Assembly (NCBI RefSeq): GCF_905404315.1
Contig: NC_066304.1
Location: 8,308,001-8,372,000, forward strand
Source of the DNA: Leptidea sinapis
Taxonomy: Eukaryota > Arthropoda > Insecta > Lepidoptera > Pieridae
DNA: 64,000 nt
Direction: 5' to 3'
This document shows, piece after piece, positions 12,057 to 21,739 of this stretch. The position numbers were made by a program, and so were the translations under genes. The notes beneath the pieces are model-generated. The model made no database searches. It was not told the origin of the DNA and saw only the letters and a list, made by a program, of their open reading frames with translations. Each line of letters begins with the position of its first letter. Positions within the stretch are counted from its first letter, which is position 1.

Positions 12057-12083
12057 GGCTTCGATAGACACGGAACCGAAGCC
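12057..12083 (-). promoter_or_regulatory. Stem-loop stimulating -1 frameshift
   Basis: On the minus strand GGCTTCG (12083-12077) pairs perfectly with CGAAGCC (12063-12057) across a 13-base loop. A G-U pair and an A-U pair can extend it. The stem starts 7 bases after the slippery heptamer, the spacing usual for programmed -1 frameshift sites. Confidence 0.75.
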
Positions 12084-12087
12084 CTTT

Positions 12088-13125
12088 TTAGTTTAAATGG
12101 TCTTGATTATCATTACATCCATCTACATCAATAATATTCACATGGGAATTATTACCTTTCGGTGCGAATGCGGTCCGATTCGGTGCATGGGAAAGTTTCG
12201 AATTTCGCTGGGCATTCTTATGCTTGAGCGTGTGACACTCACCGATCAAGTGACCGCGCTTCTTACAATACACGCATACTTTGTTACCGTTGTAAGAATT
12301 ATTGTTTGAAAAGTTATTATAACTTTGGTTATAACTAGAAGGATGCGAATCATAATTATTAACTTTATAAGACTTTGTATGTCTATTCTTATTTTTATAG
12401 CACTCAGATATTGAATGACCATTTTTATTACATATAGTACAATATTTAGAAGATTTCTGTGATAATTTATTTAAGTTAAATAACTTCTCCTCTTCTATCG
12501 CGTGAGTTATCGCGTCGGAGAGAGTTTTAGGGTTTCTACAGCGCACAATGTGTGAAAAGTTTGAATTCATGCCTAATAAAAATGTGTTGAGAGCTAAGTC
12601 TTCCATTGCAGCAATTCTACCGATGAGTTCTTTATCACTCTCACAACTATAATGTATATCAGATTGAAGCCGTGTGAGACAGGATTCAATCCTCAATGAA
12701 TATTGCGTCACATCTTCATTGGGAAGTTGTTTGCAGTTCTGCAGATCAAGTAATAAATGAGTTGAGTGTTTCTTTTCTCCGAAAGTTGATTTTAAAAACT
12801 GTTTAATTTCGGGCCAACTTCCAAATTTCTTTAGACAACAAGCTAATTGAGCTTTCCCCTCAAGTTGTGACACGATATATTTAAAAAGAACGTTCTGTTG
12901 TTCTGTACTTGCTAAAGAAATTGCATTTTCACAATTCGTTAAAAATGCAGGAAGTGATTCGCGATCCCCATTGTATGGTTTGATGAACTTCGTCAAAAAT
13001 GAGAGTGTGAGTTTTTCACTCATTTTAATTTTTGGCTTTTGGGGTGTCGCTTCTGAAAGAGAACTGTCTGAGTCGCTATTTGAATCGACTTCTACGGACT
13101 GTTCCGCTTTAATTGTTTTAGGCAT
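12088..13125 (-). CDS. gag: Gag, capsid and nucleocapsid polyprotein
   Basis: 345 residues from a genuine ATG (13123-13125). It would form the particle that packages element RNA. Residues 1-35 are acidic/Ser-rich; about 36-220 form an alpha-helical capsid-like region of the Ty3/gypsy type (KPYNGDRESLPAFL near 49-62). Two zinc knuckles of the form CX2CX4HX4C lie at 229-242 and 284-297 and are separated by an Asn/Ser/Tyr-rich linker. The frame is intact. It stops directly after a TTTAAAC slippery site, which would give Gag-Pol by -1 frameshifting. Assignment rests on position, zinc knuckles and linkage to pol. Confidence 0.93.
   Translation of the reverse strand: MPKTIKAEQSVEVDSNSDSDSSLSEATPQKPKIKMSEKLTLSFLTKFIKPYNGDRESLPAFLTNCENAISLASTEQQNVLFKYIVSQLEGKAQLACCLKKFGSWPEIKQFLKSTFGEKKHSTHLLLDLQNCKQLPNEDVTQYSLRIESCLTRLQSDIHYSCESDKELIGRIAAMEDLALNTFLLGMNSNFSHIVRCRNPKTLSDAITHAIEEEKLFNLNKLSQKSSKYCTICNKNGHSISECYKNKNRHTKSYKVNNYDSHPSSYNQSYNNFSNNNSYNGNKVCVYCKKRGHLIGECHTLKHKNAQRNSKLSHAPNRTAFAPKGNNSHVNIIDVDGCNDNQDHLN
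12091..12097 (-). promoter_or_regulatory. Slippery heptamer TTTAAAC (-1 frameshift)
   Basis: On the minus strand the last two gag sense codons are TTA and AAC, preceded by T, followed at once by the TAA stop. This is a canonical X XXY YYZ heptamer in the correct phase. Slipping back one base enters the pol frame. Gag-Pol would therefore be made as a fusion in a minority of translations. Confidence 0.85.
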
Positions 13126-13650
13126 TAATTATTAATAAAATAACAAAAGCGTACAGAGCATCAGAACACACAGACAAAATTATAAACGCACAATAAAATT
13201 GATAATACAAAATTGAAATATAAGCTGTATAAAATAGTAAATAAAGTTCTAAATCTTGAAAAATAAAATATAAATTCACCATTCACTTTGAAATTCACTG
13301 AGTGATTTATTCACTTTAGGACTCTTAGTAAAGATTAGAAATAACTCACAGAATTAATAAAATCTTCATACTCGTCCAATGACCTGATGTTCTCCGTGGG
13401 ACGGTCACGGGGAGGATGGCTCCAGGTGACCCTCTGGTCACTGGTCGGAGGTCTGATGTGGTGGAACTAAGCAGCTGATGCGGGCTCACGCTTGATAGCG
13501 GAGGCTTATCGTCGATCAACTGTTAGGAGGTGTTTAAGAGATGCTGGCTTGCAACTACAAGGCTAAGACTTAATAGCTATCTCTTACAGGATCCAGGCGT
13601 AGCTCTTTATCCTTGACTCCGGGTCTTCCCTAACTATAGGCCTTCCCGAA
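13126..13650 (-). other. Errantivirus leader (5' untranslated region)
   Basis: The stretch between the primer-binding site and gag. The half next to the primer-binding site is GC-richer, as is common for packaging leaders. It contains a short upstream ATG (13367-13369) followed by a strong GTGAGT splice donor. Confidence 0.8.
13344..13369 (-). CDS. env: Candidate env start exon and splice donor
   Basis: On the minus strand an ATG at 13369-13367 opens six codons plus two bases, all hydrophobic after the second codon. It is cut by a consensus donor GTGAGT at 13349-13344. Two leftover bases need one more from the next exon, which is exactly what the env acceptor at 7787 provides. The joined N terminus would be hydrophobic, as a signal peptide should be. 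The predicted intron is 7788-13349 and removes gag and pol. This is inference from sequence; no RNA evidence is available here. Confidence 0.7.
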
Positions 13651-13668
13651 ATCCCACTTCTGACACCA
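13651..13668 (-). promoter_or_regulatory. tRNA-Leu primer-binding site
   Basis: The plus strand reads ATCCCACTTCTGACACCA, the 3' end of an animal tRNA-Leu (CAG/CAA type) including CCA. On the element strand this is the complement that binds the tRNA and primes reverse transcription. Four bases separate it from the 5' LTR. Confidence 0.85.
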
Positions 13669-13672
13669 ATTT

Positions 13673-13876
13673 TGTTAGGATGGACGCGCTGGTGGCCTTT
13701 TTAAAAAAACACTTTTTGACTCCCGAATTACTTTAATTTCCACACACAATTTTATATAGAACTTACTCACAAGACCGAGTGTAGCCAACTCTCCGCACCG
13801 CGTGGCGGCTATCGCTTTTATATAAAACTAATATGTTAACTCGGCAATTTACCTCGTATGACAATTGTTCATAACA
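13673..13876 (-). repeat. 5' LTR of the errantivirus
   Basis: Reads as identical to 5300-5503. It would hold the promoter: a TATA-like TTTTATATAAAA at 13816-13827 on the minus strand, with transcription probably starting a few tens of bases downstream. A GTGAGT-like donor also occurs inside the LTR (near 13763), an alternative splice site that cannot be excluded. Confidence 0.95.
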
Positions 13877-13880
13877 ATTC
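13877..13880. other. Target-site duplication ATTC (right)
   Basis: Matches 5296-5299. Confidence 0.9.
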
Positions 13881-15990
13881 GAAATTCAAATAGTTTCGAC
13901 TAGCTAGAAGTGCGAAACTTTTAGTGTGCCCCACGTCTAAAAATATTAGAAACAACTCTCCAGTATGTTGATATGTTAAATGAGTTACAACCATTGTGCA
14001 CAAGCTCAATTTAATGATACACGTAAAGCCTTACTTTAAATGTGTCTTCCCTCGAATAAAAATGACTTATAAATCAATCAGTAATAAACGTTATTACTTC
14101 AAAGACAAAACTTATATTTCAGCCATAAAATGTTAGAAGTCCGCTTATACAATGACTCATAAATACGAGTATTAACATAACTGTAGCAGTGTCACCAGAA
14201 GTCATTATCACATAAAATGAAACTAAAACTGCTAAACACAAATGATTGTGATTCCAACGTGAACAGTGAACGCTAATTATAGTGACAAATGTTATTGCCA
14301 CAGCCGTGCAGTTAATTCCTCTTCTATTATTGATAATTTATTCGTTTCACATTATTTAATAAGCAATATGCCGACTGTCGATATTTATTTCCGGAACAAA
14401 ATGGCGATACATTACGCATCTCTTCCGGCTCGGCGCGACCTAGCAATATTGGAATCGTTTATTAAATCATTAATATTTAATATTTACAGTATTTTAATTC
14501 AATTATCAACCACATTATTGTTTTACTAATTATCAAACACAGGCTTAAATATTGACACAGTCTTAAATTGAAAGCTTTTGATGAGTGTGATTGTTTATGG
14601 AAGAGAACAAACGTGTGAGTCACCTCATGTTAACTGATCATGTGCCATGTGCCCATTGCAATAAGTAAGAGAGTATGGGCAGTGGTGATCACTTAAAATC
14701 AGGTGACCCGTACGCTCGCAAGCATAGGTAAGTTTGAAGTAGTGTCTTATGACGTGTAAAATTTCGACACCCAGGAGTGGTCTTACTTTATTTCCGTTAA
14801 TAATGTTCTCCTCTCTCCCACGTTTAGTTTGTCTATACGATAGTGTATTATTAGTCTATAATGACCCCGGCCCGCGACTTAAACCACTATTTATATTTTA
14901 AATATCCAGCCGTAGAGAAAGTACATAAAATTATATAAACCGTTTATTTAAAAGTATCAATAATAATCAGTCACGTGCACTTTTAGAGTAATAATTGGTC
15001 CAATTGAGACATCTATCTAGTTAAAGACAAAACGGTTTCTATTTCTTTAATAAAATCCAATCAAGTTTGGGCGACAACGTGACTAAACCTTAATTTCGTC
15101 AATTTGTGATCAATCTCTGATGCCTCAAAAAACTGGCCAACTTAATCAATCTCCGATCATGGAGCGACCGTCCGACCGCGCCCTGACCGACGCGCTACTA
15201 ATAATTGATATCTAACAGAGCTCTGATTCTTCAGTGGCCACTGGGCAACCAGGACTCTGATTGCGTAGTTTTGTGTCACTTAAAATATTATATCAATTAT
15301 AAATTATACGCAAATTTAAACAAAATGGTCAAGTATTTAGTCAGTATTGCATATAATGTAGATACCCATACTTTCTTGTTATATAGTTGAGTTCTTGTGA
15401 CAGGCTTCGTCATGCTCGCTTAAATATCATTGCATGTGGTGGCGTCGTTGGACGGGTCGTTCTTTTCTCTCAACATTTGGTTGCTGACGCTGCTTGTGTT
15501 TGATGATCTCATGTCTTTGGAAACTCCGATTGATCTTTTTTTATATATATTTCTAATTACGTATATCTAAAATAATTGATATTTTTTTTAGTGTGTGGAT
15601 TAATGCTTCTTGCGCAGGTACTTAATAACTCTTTTGTTGTACTTTTTATTAATTTACATATATTTTTTTAATATACTCGTGTAACCCATTGAGTATACGA
15701 TGTTTGAGTACTTTTGTTACATCATATTACATATTATATATATATATAATGTAATTTAAGTAATTTGTAAAAACATTAAGCTATACATCTAGATTTAAAA
15801 CACTGGTAATCACTTTGCTGCCATTTCTTCATATTAAAGCTCAACCTTATCTGAAGTGGCGGTGAATGGTAAAAAGTGTAACCTTTGACAGTTAAAAGTG
15901 TCATTTTTTTATTTTTTATTTGATTGAAAGATAATCTAATATTTATGGTCATAACTTAATTTCAAATTATTAGAGGAAGTCTATAACAAC
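13881..15990. other. Non-coding DNA with one LINE-tail fragment
   Basis: No gene recognised. At about 14675-14720 (+) a short match to the jockey LINE tail is seen (GTGATCACTTAAAATCAGGTG and ACCCGTACGCTCG). The rest is AT-rich with no clear structure. Confidence 0.5.
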
Positions 15991-15994
15991 ATTT

Positions 15995-16430
15995 TTAACT
16001 AGTGTGTTGCCAGTGATGACTTACGGAACGCAGAAGTGCTTGCTAACTATGGGCCTTATGAGGAAGCTCATTTTCGCTTCGTCCCTCCAGTAGGCAATGG
16101 AGAGGGTTATGCTCGAAGTTTCGCTGCGACATCAAATCAAAAATCAAGAGATACGTAGGAGTACCAACATAGCCCAGATAGTTGCGAAACTGAAATGGCT
16201 GTGGGTAGAGCACATAGCTCGACGGACAAATGGCCGTAGGGGTAGTAAAGTCCTCGAATTTACCAGAAGACGTTGTTGACGAATGTTGGTAGGCCCCCCA
16301 CAAGATGGACCGATGATCTGGTCAAGATCGCTGGAATACGTTGGATGAGAACAGCGCAGGATCGTCATATAGACCTTTCGGGGAAGCCATTGTCCGGCAG
16401 TGGACGTCTCCCGGCTGAAAAGATGAGTTA
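15995..16430 (+). pseudogene. RTE-type reverse transcriptase C-terminus, copy 1
   Basis: Reading in shifting frames gives the C-terminal end of an RTE-clade endonuclease-reverse transcriptase: VLPVMTYG, then KLKW..W..HIARRTNGR, then GRPPTRWTDDL and a final QQW-like end near GGCAGTGGACGTCTCCCGGCTG. Several frameshifts and stops break it. It is the 5'-truncated remnant of a retrotransposon insertion. A better-preserved copy lies at 46070-46560 in the same orientation. Confidence 0.85.
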
Positions 16431-16434
16431 TACC

Positions 16435-16650
16435 ACAACTATTATTCTACAACTCATAGAAGTATGGAGTTGTGCTGCAAAGTAGAAATTAGTTAAACTA
16501 CAAACAACACAAAATAAACTGATAGGGCTACTATTTCATTATCCCTACTTAACTTCAACTGAAAAAAACTACACTGAAACAAAAATTACGACAATCAGAC
16601 AATTGAATTATATACACTACATGCTTACTAATTTATAAGGTTAAAAATAA
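16435..16650 (+). pseudogene. LINE reverse transcriptase C-terminal fragment
   Basis: The translation includes EVWSCAAK and TTQNKLIGLLFHYPY, resembling the region after the RT domain in CR1/jockey-type elements. It begins right after the RTE remnant, so one element probably inserted beside the other. Short and broken; clade uncertain. Confidence 0.5.
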
Positions 16651-18879
16651 AAAAAATCACCAATCAAACCCTACTTTATTAAGGTTAGCTGCCAATAGAC
16701 TGAAAGCAGACAATAAGCTCAGATATTATTTAACCTACCGTTGAAAATAACAGAATATGCTAAAATTGATTAGTGAGTGTTCAAAGGCATATAATTAATA
16801 ATTACGTAATATTTTGTAACATAAGTGAGCGTTTTATGTATTTGTATATCCTTACAGTATAAGTTAATTGTATTGTAATATATTGTATACCTACCAAACA
16901 ATCTAATCATTGATTGTAATTATTAAATTGTAGTCATGTCATGTAAGTGACAATACGTCTATTTAAACCTAACCTAACTAAAGTAAAGCTAAATACTTTT
17001 GTAGTCAACCGTTTTGTACATTTATCGTACAATTCAATTCAAAATTGAAATACCGATATAAATTTGTATTAAAGACGCATTACTTTATCCAATCGCCAGA
17101 CTGGAACAATTGATTGCCTTCACAAATATTTGGAGCTATTATCAAATTTAATTTACTGCTATTGTATTAACTTTTCACTGAAAACTGGGAAGGTATACAA
17201 GACATAAACAACATATATTTTCCAATATTAAGATTTTAATTAGAAAGTTTACGTTTTCTAGAAATTAAGACAATGAACAAGTCAATTTAAACAAGATAAA
17301 TATTTATTGAGTAAAAGTTGTAATTAACCTATGATATAAGCAACGTTCACATGTTTAACATGCACATGTATAATTATATAGTGCCTTTTGTGAACTTAAC
17401 AGCCATATTAGCCTTATCTTATCGCAGTATAAGTTAGTACGACTTAATGACTTTAATAATTACCTCGCGACAAGAATTACTGCGAAACTTAGCTCTCGTC
17501 TGGGTGCATATATTAGGATTAGCGGATGGCGCGCTAAGCCAAATCGCTGGGATAATAATATGAGCCATCTCCGCTTGACACACGACAAAGCACATCTATC
17601 ATTGTAACACGGCTAAGATCCCGCACCCCTCGCCCCGCACCCTCCACACTAATACCTTATTACTGCGTGCTCTATCACCGCCTTAACGCTAGTCATCGTA
17701 TAAAGTACCATATCCATATTGTTAACTGCTAAATCATGTATATTGAGCATTCAATTATTATAGTGTTATCCTTATTACGCTTTACTGGGCTGTTCCGTGC
17801 GCGTGCGGGGTTATTACAAAGTCGAGTTTATTCCAGATAAGATTGGGGGCGAGATTTATGTGGGTTCCTCCATTATACCCTCTCTGTGATAGAGCTAAAG
17901 CTCACACTTGTCTTCTGTATAATATATCTTTACTAACTGCAAGTACTTTACTTATTTTATTTTTGTTACTGTTGATAGAAACACGTTACACTCCCAAACT
18001 TACTACTTGACGACTTCTATTGGGTTTCATATTGCATCAGCTTTAAGACCACGTTACAAAGTATATTGTCACAGTACTTGGAGGGCGCCTCGAGAAATTA
18101 GATCATCTTCCCTACTAGCGTCGATTAACGCAGGTTTAACGGGGGAAATATGGAAGAATGTCGACAAAACGTCTACGACAAAAACTTCGTTCGATCTTTT
18201 ATGTTAAGGATTACGCTATTATCTACTCTGTAAGACATATATGATAATTTTATATCTTTTTTAAAAAAGGTTACATAAACTATATAAAACTTTAATTATA
18301 ACATGAACACATACACAACAGAAAACAACAATTAAAACAAAAATTATAGCAGAGCAGTGAAAGAATAGCGTGGCAAATTGGTTGAAACAAAAAAATTTAA
18401 TTATCAATTATTTTGATTTAATAACTGAGAAGTGCCAACCCTGACTCTCTACCGTCACTCACGTACTGTTCACCGGACAGCGCACTCTGCCCTTTCTCGT
18501 ATTTATCGCGAACATAATCTATATAGAGTCTATTACGTACTTTGACATTGATAAGACATTTACAACTTGCATTTAAAATATACAGTAAAATAGTTTCGAT
18601 TCATGAATTATTTTGTTTTCAGAAATTGTATTGATGGAAGCCGAAAATTGATGATATTTCAGATTTAAAGTTTAGTATATAAAAGTATATGAACACATCA
18701 TATTTTAGGCGAGGAAATAATAACATTTACATTATAATGTTAGGTCGAATGTTCGCTAGAATTCGTTAGATACTTACCGGCCTTAAGTTAACTTGTTCTT
18801 CGAGCTGTTTACAAAATATGTTCTTCTTTATAAAGTACTGCTTACTTTCACTACAGTATTCGACATCATTCTACAATGG
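16651..18879. other. Non-coding DNA with a GC-richer block
   Basis: No coding exon can be supported. Around 17480-17700 GC content rises clearly above the surroundings (CGCACCCCTCGCCCCGCACC near 17621). It could be a regulatory element in an intron; this is only inference from composition. Confidence 0.4.
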
Positions 18880-19035
18880 CATTTATTCCTCCAATATTTA
18901 TTCCATAGAATTCTTTTTGATGTCATTTCTAACACTAACACCGCTAAAAAAAACAATATGACGCTCTGATAGAGATAAAGTGGCGCAAGAAATGCTCCCA
19001 GCATTCTTATTTCCGCTCTTTTTAATAAAATAATC
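18880..19035 (+). repeat. Interspersed repeat family C, copy 1
   Basis: Shares GAATTCTTTTTGATGTCATTTCTAA-like, ATGACGCTCTGAnAGAGA and CTCCCAGCATT blocks with 25560-25650 and 53635-53775. No protein coding. Probably a SINE or MITE; class unknown. Confidence 0.6.
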
Positions 19036-19149
19036 AATTTGGTATTGTTATTGTTATTACTATAAGATAATCATAATTTATGATAGTGATCCTTACTTAC
19101 CGCACTCAGTATCAGAGCGATCAGGTCAATAGTGTGTAAGTAATAGAAC

Positions 19150-19776
19150 AGTACTTTAACAACATTCTAGGTTGTAACCATAAAGAGGCAGCAGAGAAAG
19201 TTCAAATAGCGGTAAACACAGTAGTTAAGTGGACTAAATATGGGAGAATTAAACTTAATGAAAGTAAATCTGTTCATGTAAACTTTAGTAATAAGAAACT
19301 AGATTACGAGACAGTTTACATTAATAAGAAAATAGTAGCATACAAAAATACAGCTAAATATCTGGGCATGACTCTTGATGCATAGCTCCGCTGGAAGGCT
19401 CACGTCAAAAAAAAAAAGAGAACAATTAGAACTTCGTTTTAAAAATATGTACTGGCTTCTAGGAAGACACTCTAAGATGTCAGTACAAAATAAAGTTTTA
19501 ATGTACAAACAAGTCCTTATGCCTGTAAGGACTTATGGAACCCAGCTGTGGGGCTGCACCAAACAAACAAATATTCAAATCATACAACGCTTCCAGAATA
19601 AAGTACTCCATCGGGACCTTAACATTGAGTTTGTTGACAAAGTTATCCAAAAATATGCTGAAGCTCATCAACATAGACTTCACCATCACGTGAAGAACGT
19701 CGAGGCAATCCAGCTCCTTGACAACACTGATTTAGTAAGAAGACTAAAACGAACAAAACCTTTTGCGTTAGTGTAG
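19150..19776 (+). pseudogene. Jockey-like reverse transcriptase C-terminal fragment
   Basis: Translated in one main frame it reads as the thumb and C-terminal region of a jockey-clade RT: KEAAEKVQIAVNTVVKWTKY, then KYLGMTLDA, a TAG stop at about 19384, then KVLMYKQVLMPVRTYGTQLWG. The homologous protein would be over 800 residues, so this is a 5'-truncated copy with at least one stop. Downstream to about 19990 is probably its 3' untranslated region. Confidence 0.85.
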
Positions 19777-20360
19777 TGCTAGTGAATTAGTGTAATACAC
19801 TATAAAAATAGTGATATTATAAAAGGCACATGAACAAAGTGACTTCCCCTTAATAGAGACATTAAGAAATGTGTTAATGGGCACATTCTTGTTTTAATCT
19901 ATAGCACTTTAAGTTAAAGTATAATTACTTATTAGTCTAAGTTAAGGCTAGATTGTAATGCAAGTGGGGCAACATTATAATAACTATATCATTATGTTCC
20001 CTAATTGAAAGGAAAGATAATAATACTAGAGCGCCCGAATCACCGCACGCACACATACGCACGATTTAAACAGCCGCTAAGCAATCTTTGTGAAGACTAA
20101 ACTATTGAGTGATATGCCACACGCCACTGAAACTGGTCTCTGTTCGATTTAAATTAGCTGCACCGCACTGTCTGCGTTGTTAATATTTTGTATGTACCAA
20201 CCCTAGAGCTACATACAGACGTAGGTGTAAGTTTTAAGAAGACTTCTGAGTTACGTTACTGTTCTATTACTTGTATTGTGACGTTAGTGTGTTATTAGTG
20301 ACGAGTGTTACTGGTACATAGTAAGAAGTACATTAATACACAAATAAAATTGGAAAAACA
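19777..20360. other. LINE 3' flank and non-coding DNA
   Basis: Up to about 19990 probably the jockey fragment's 3' untranslated region. After that, a GC-richer stretch (20035-20180) of unknown nature. No gene seen. Confidence 0.4.
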
Positions 20361-20365
20361 AAATT

Positions 20366-20435
20366 TTATGAACGATGCGGGACTCGAACCCACGACCTCT
20401 GTAGTTCTAGTGTATGACTATATCTTAATATATTA
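20366..20435 (-). repeat. tRNA-like SINE head fragment
   Basis: Minus strand carries a B-box-like GGGTTCGAGTCCCGCATCG and an upstream TAGTCATACAC that could be a degraded A box. No intact tRNA cloverleaf is seen. Confidence 0.5.
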
Positions 20436-20439
20436 TATA

Positions 20440-20794
20440 AATTAAGTGACACGTTGTTTCTCCGCGATGGACTCCTAACTTATGAACGGATTTTAATGGG
20501 GATTAAATCATCGAGTGCAGTTTAGTCCAACTTGAGAGATAGCATAGTTTTTATTTCGATTTAAGACCCATAATTATTTTAAATTCCAATATTTGTTTTG
20601 CATGGACATATTTTCTATGAGAGAATTTATTGACGCACGGTTTGATAGTTCTGCTGTGAAACAATTTCATTATAACAACAGGAAGCACATTTTACGAAAT
20701 TATTCTTGATGTAATGAAATATTATTGACAAATCCATAAAAATATCAGTATTTTATTTATTGTGTACAGAACCACGTCTGTCGGGTTAACTAGT
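20440..20794 (+). mobile_element. Helitron-like non-autonomous element
   Basis: It begins near GTTTCTCCGCGATGGACTCC and ends with ACGTCTGTCGGGTTAACTAGT. Start and end match the form of non-autonomous Helitron-type repeats common in Lepidoptera, whose 3' end is CTAG(T). No transposase (Rep-helicase) coding. No target duplication is expected for this class. Assignment rests on recognised end motifs only. Confidence 0.5.
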
Positions 20795-21735
20795 ATATAT
20801 ATATTGATAGATTCCAAAAAAAAAATCCTATGAATTATTTATCAATATCTCGCAGGTTAGGGTCAGGGTCTTCCTTAAATACTTTTATCCGGTTTCGGAA
20901 TAGAAAAGTAGATCATCCATGAGAAAAATACGATATGCCCTGCACGTTATATGTAGTTTTGTGTCATCTATTCGCTATTTTTCTTCTATATAAATTGAAA
21001 AGTGCCAACTTACATTTTTTTACTTACTAGGTAGATAGGATGAAATGGCATGGAAAATTCTAAACTAAGACGGGTTTGTCCACTAAAAATTATCCTTTTT
21101 AGTTATATCTGAATATCCTTTATCCATCCTTCGTTATCTTAATATACCTAACTTTTGAAATTTTACAATAGTCGTCCAATCATAACATGAACAATTATTT
21201 CGCCATGATTATAATATCTATTAACATGTTGATTCTGTTCCGAGTTCAATGTATTTGCATGACCTGGATCAGCTCTAATTAAGCTCTTTATCTGTCAACC
21301 ATGCAGGTACTAAATTATGGGAACATAATAAATATTATTTAATTATGCAAGCTTGTTTAGGTTTTTTTTGGCCACCAAGTGGGACAAACATAATACAGAC
21401 ATAAAGACAATACAATACAATAGACAGTAAATAGAGTGTCTTCCCTATAAACGATGGGCACGACACTCAAATAAACAGAAAGTACTTTATTTTATAGTTT
21501 TAAGTTTGTACAAGTATATAAGTAAGTAAGTTCAAGTAAGCATTGTGATATTTTGAGTCGAGCCGAGCCGTTCACAGAGTACTTGATGTTCAACAGTTCG
21601 AGTAGCTGAATATTGATTCAAAGTGAAACAGGAATGCACCCGACCAGATATCAGAGAGATACTGAGTACCTGGCCAGACTTACGCCTTGTAGAGCACGAC
21701 TATGTGAGCCAGCTTGAAGTATCATGATGCTCTAA
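20795..21735. other. AT-rich non-coding DNA
   Basis: No gene or repeat boundary can be supported here. Confidence 0.5.
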
Positions 21736-21739
21736 TGAT

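Larger units (their letters stand above)
10490..12107 (-). pseudogene. pol: Pol, N-terminal part: linker repeats, protease, start of RT
   Basis: This part begins in the -1 frame at the gag stop and overlaps the end of gag by about 20 bases. The first roughly 150 residues are a basic, Asn/Lys-rich linker with two tandem copies of a 44-residue unit containing GHLPCGQ and VAQS. The aspartic protease has FLIDTGAS at about 210 residues into the frame, followed by a DGIIGSDF flap-type motif. The RT N terminus follows (HSINTGDSAPI, and SPWNAPVWVVPKK). Because of one extra A in an A8 run (plus-strand T8 at 10506-10513) the frame then ends at 10490. No ATG is needed at the start if it is made as a Gag-Pol fusion, and none is well placed. 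Confidence 0.92.
5300..13876 (-). mobile_element. Errantivirus-type LTR retrotransposon (endogenous retrovirus)
   Basis: This 8577-bp element lies on the minus strand. It has, in order of transcription: 5' LTR (13673-13876), primer-binding site (13651-13668), leader with a possible env start exon, gag (13125-12088), pol in the -1 frame (about 12107-7804), env (7787-5870), polypurine tract (5504-5517) and 3' LTR (5300-5503). The gag-pol-env order, protease-RT-RNase H-integrase order and F-protein-like Env place it in the errantivirus branch of gypsy elements. The LTRs read as identical over 204 bases, so insertion was recent. Gag and Env are open throughout. Pol is interrupted by one frameshift (10506-10513) and one stop (8665-8667), so this copy is unlikely to move without help from another copy. 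Confidence 0.95.
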
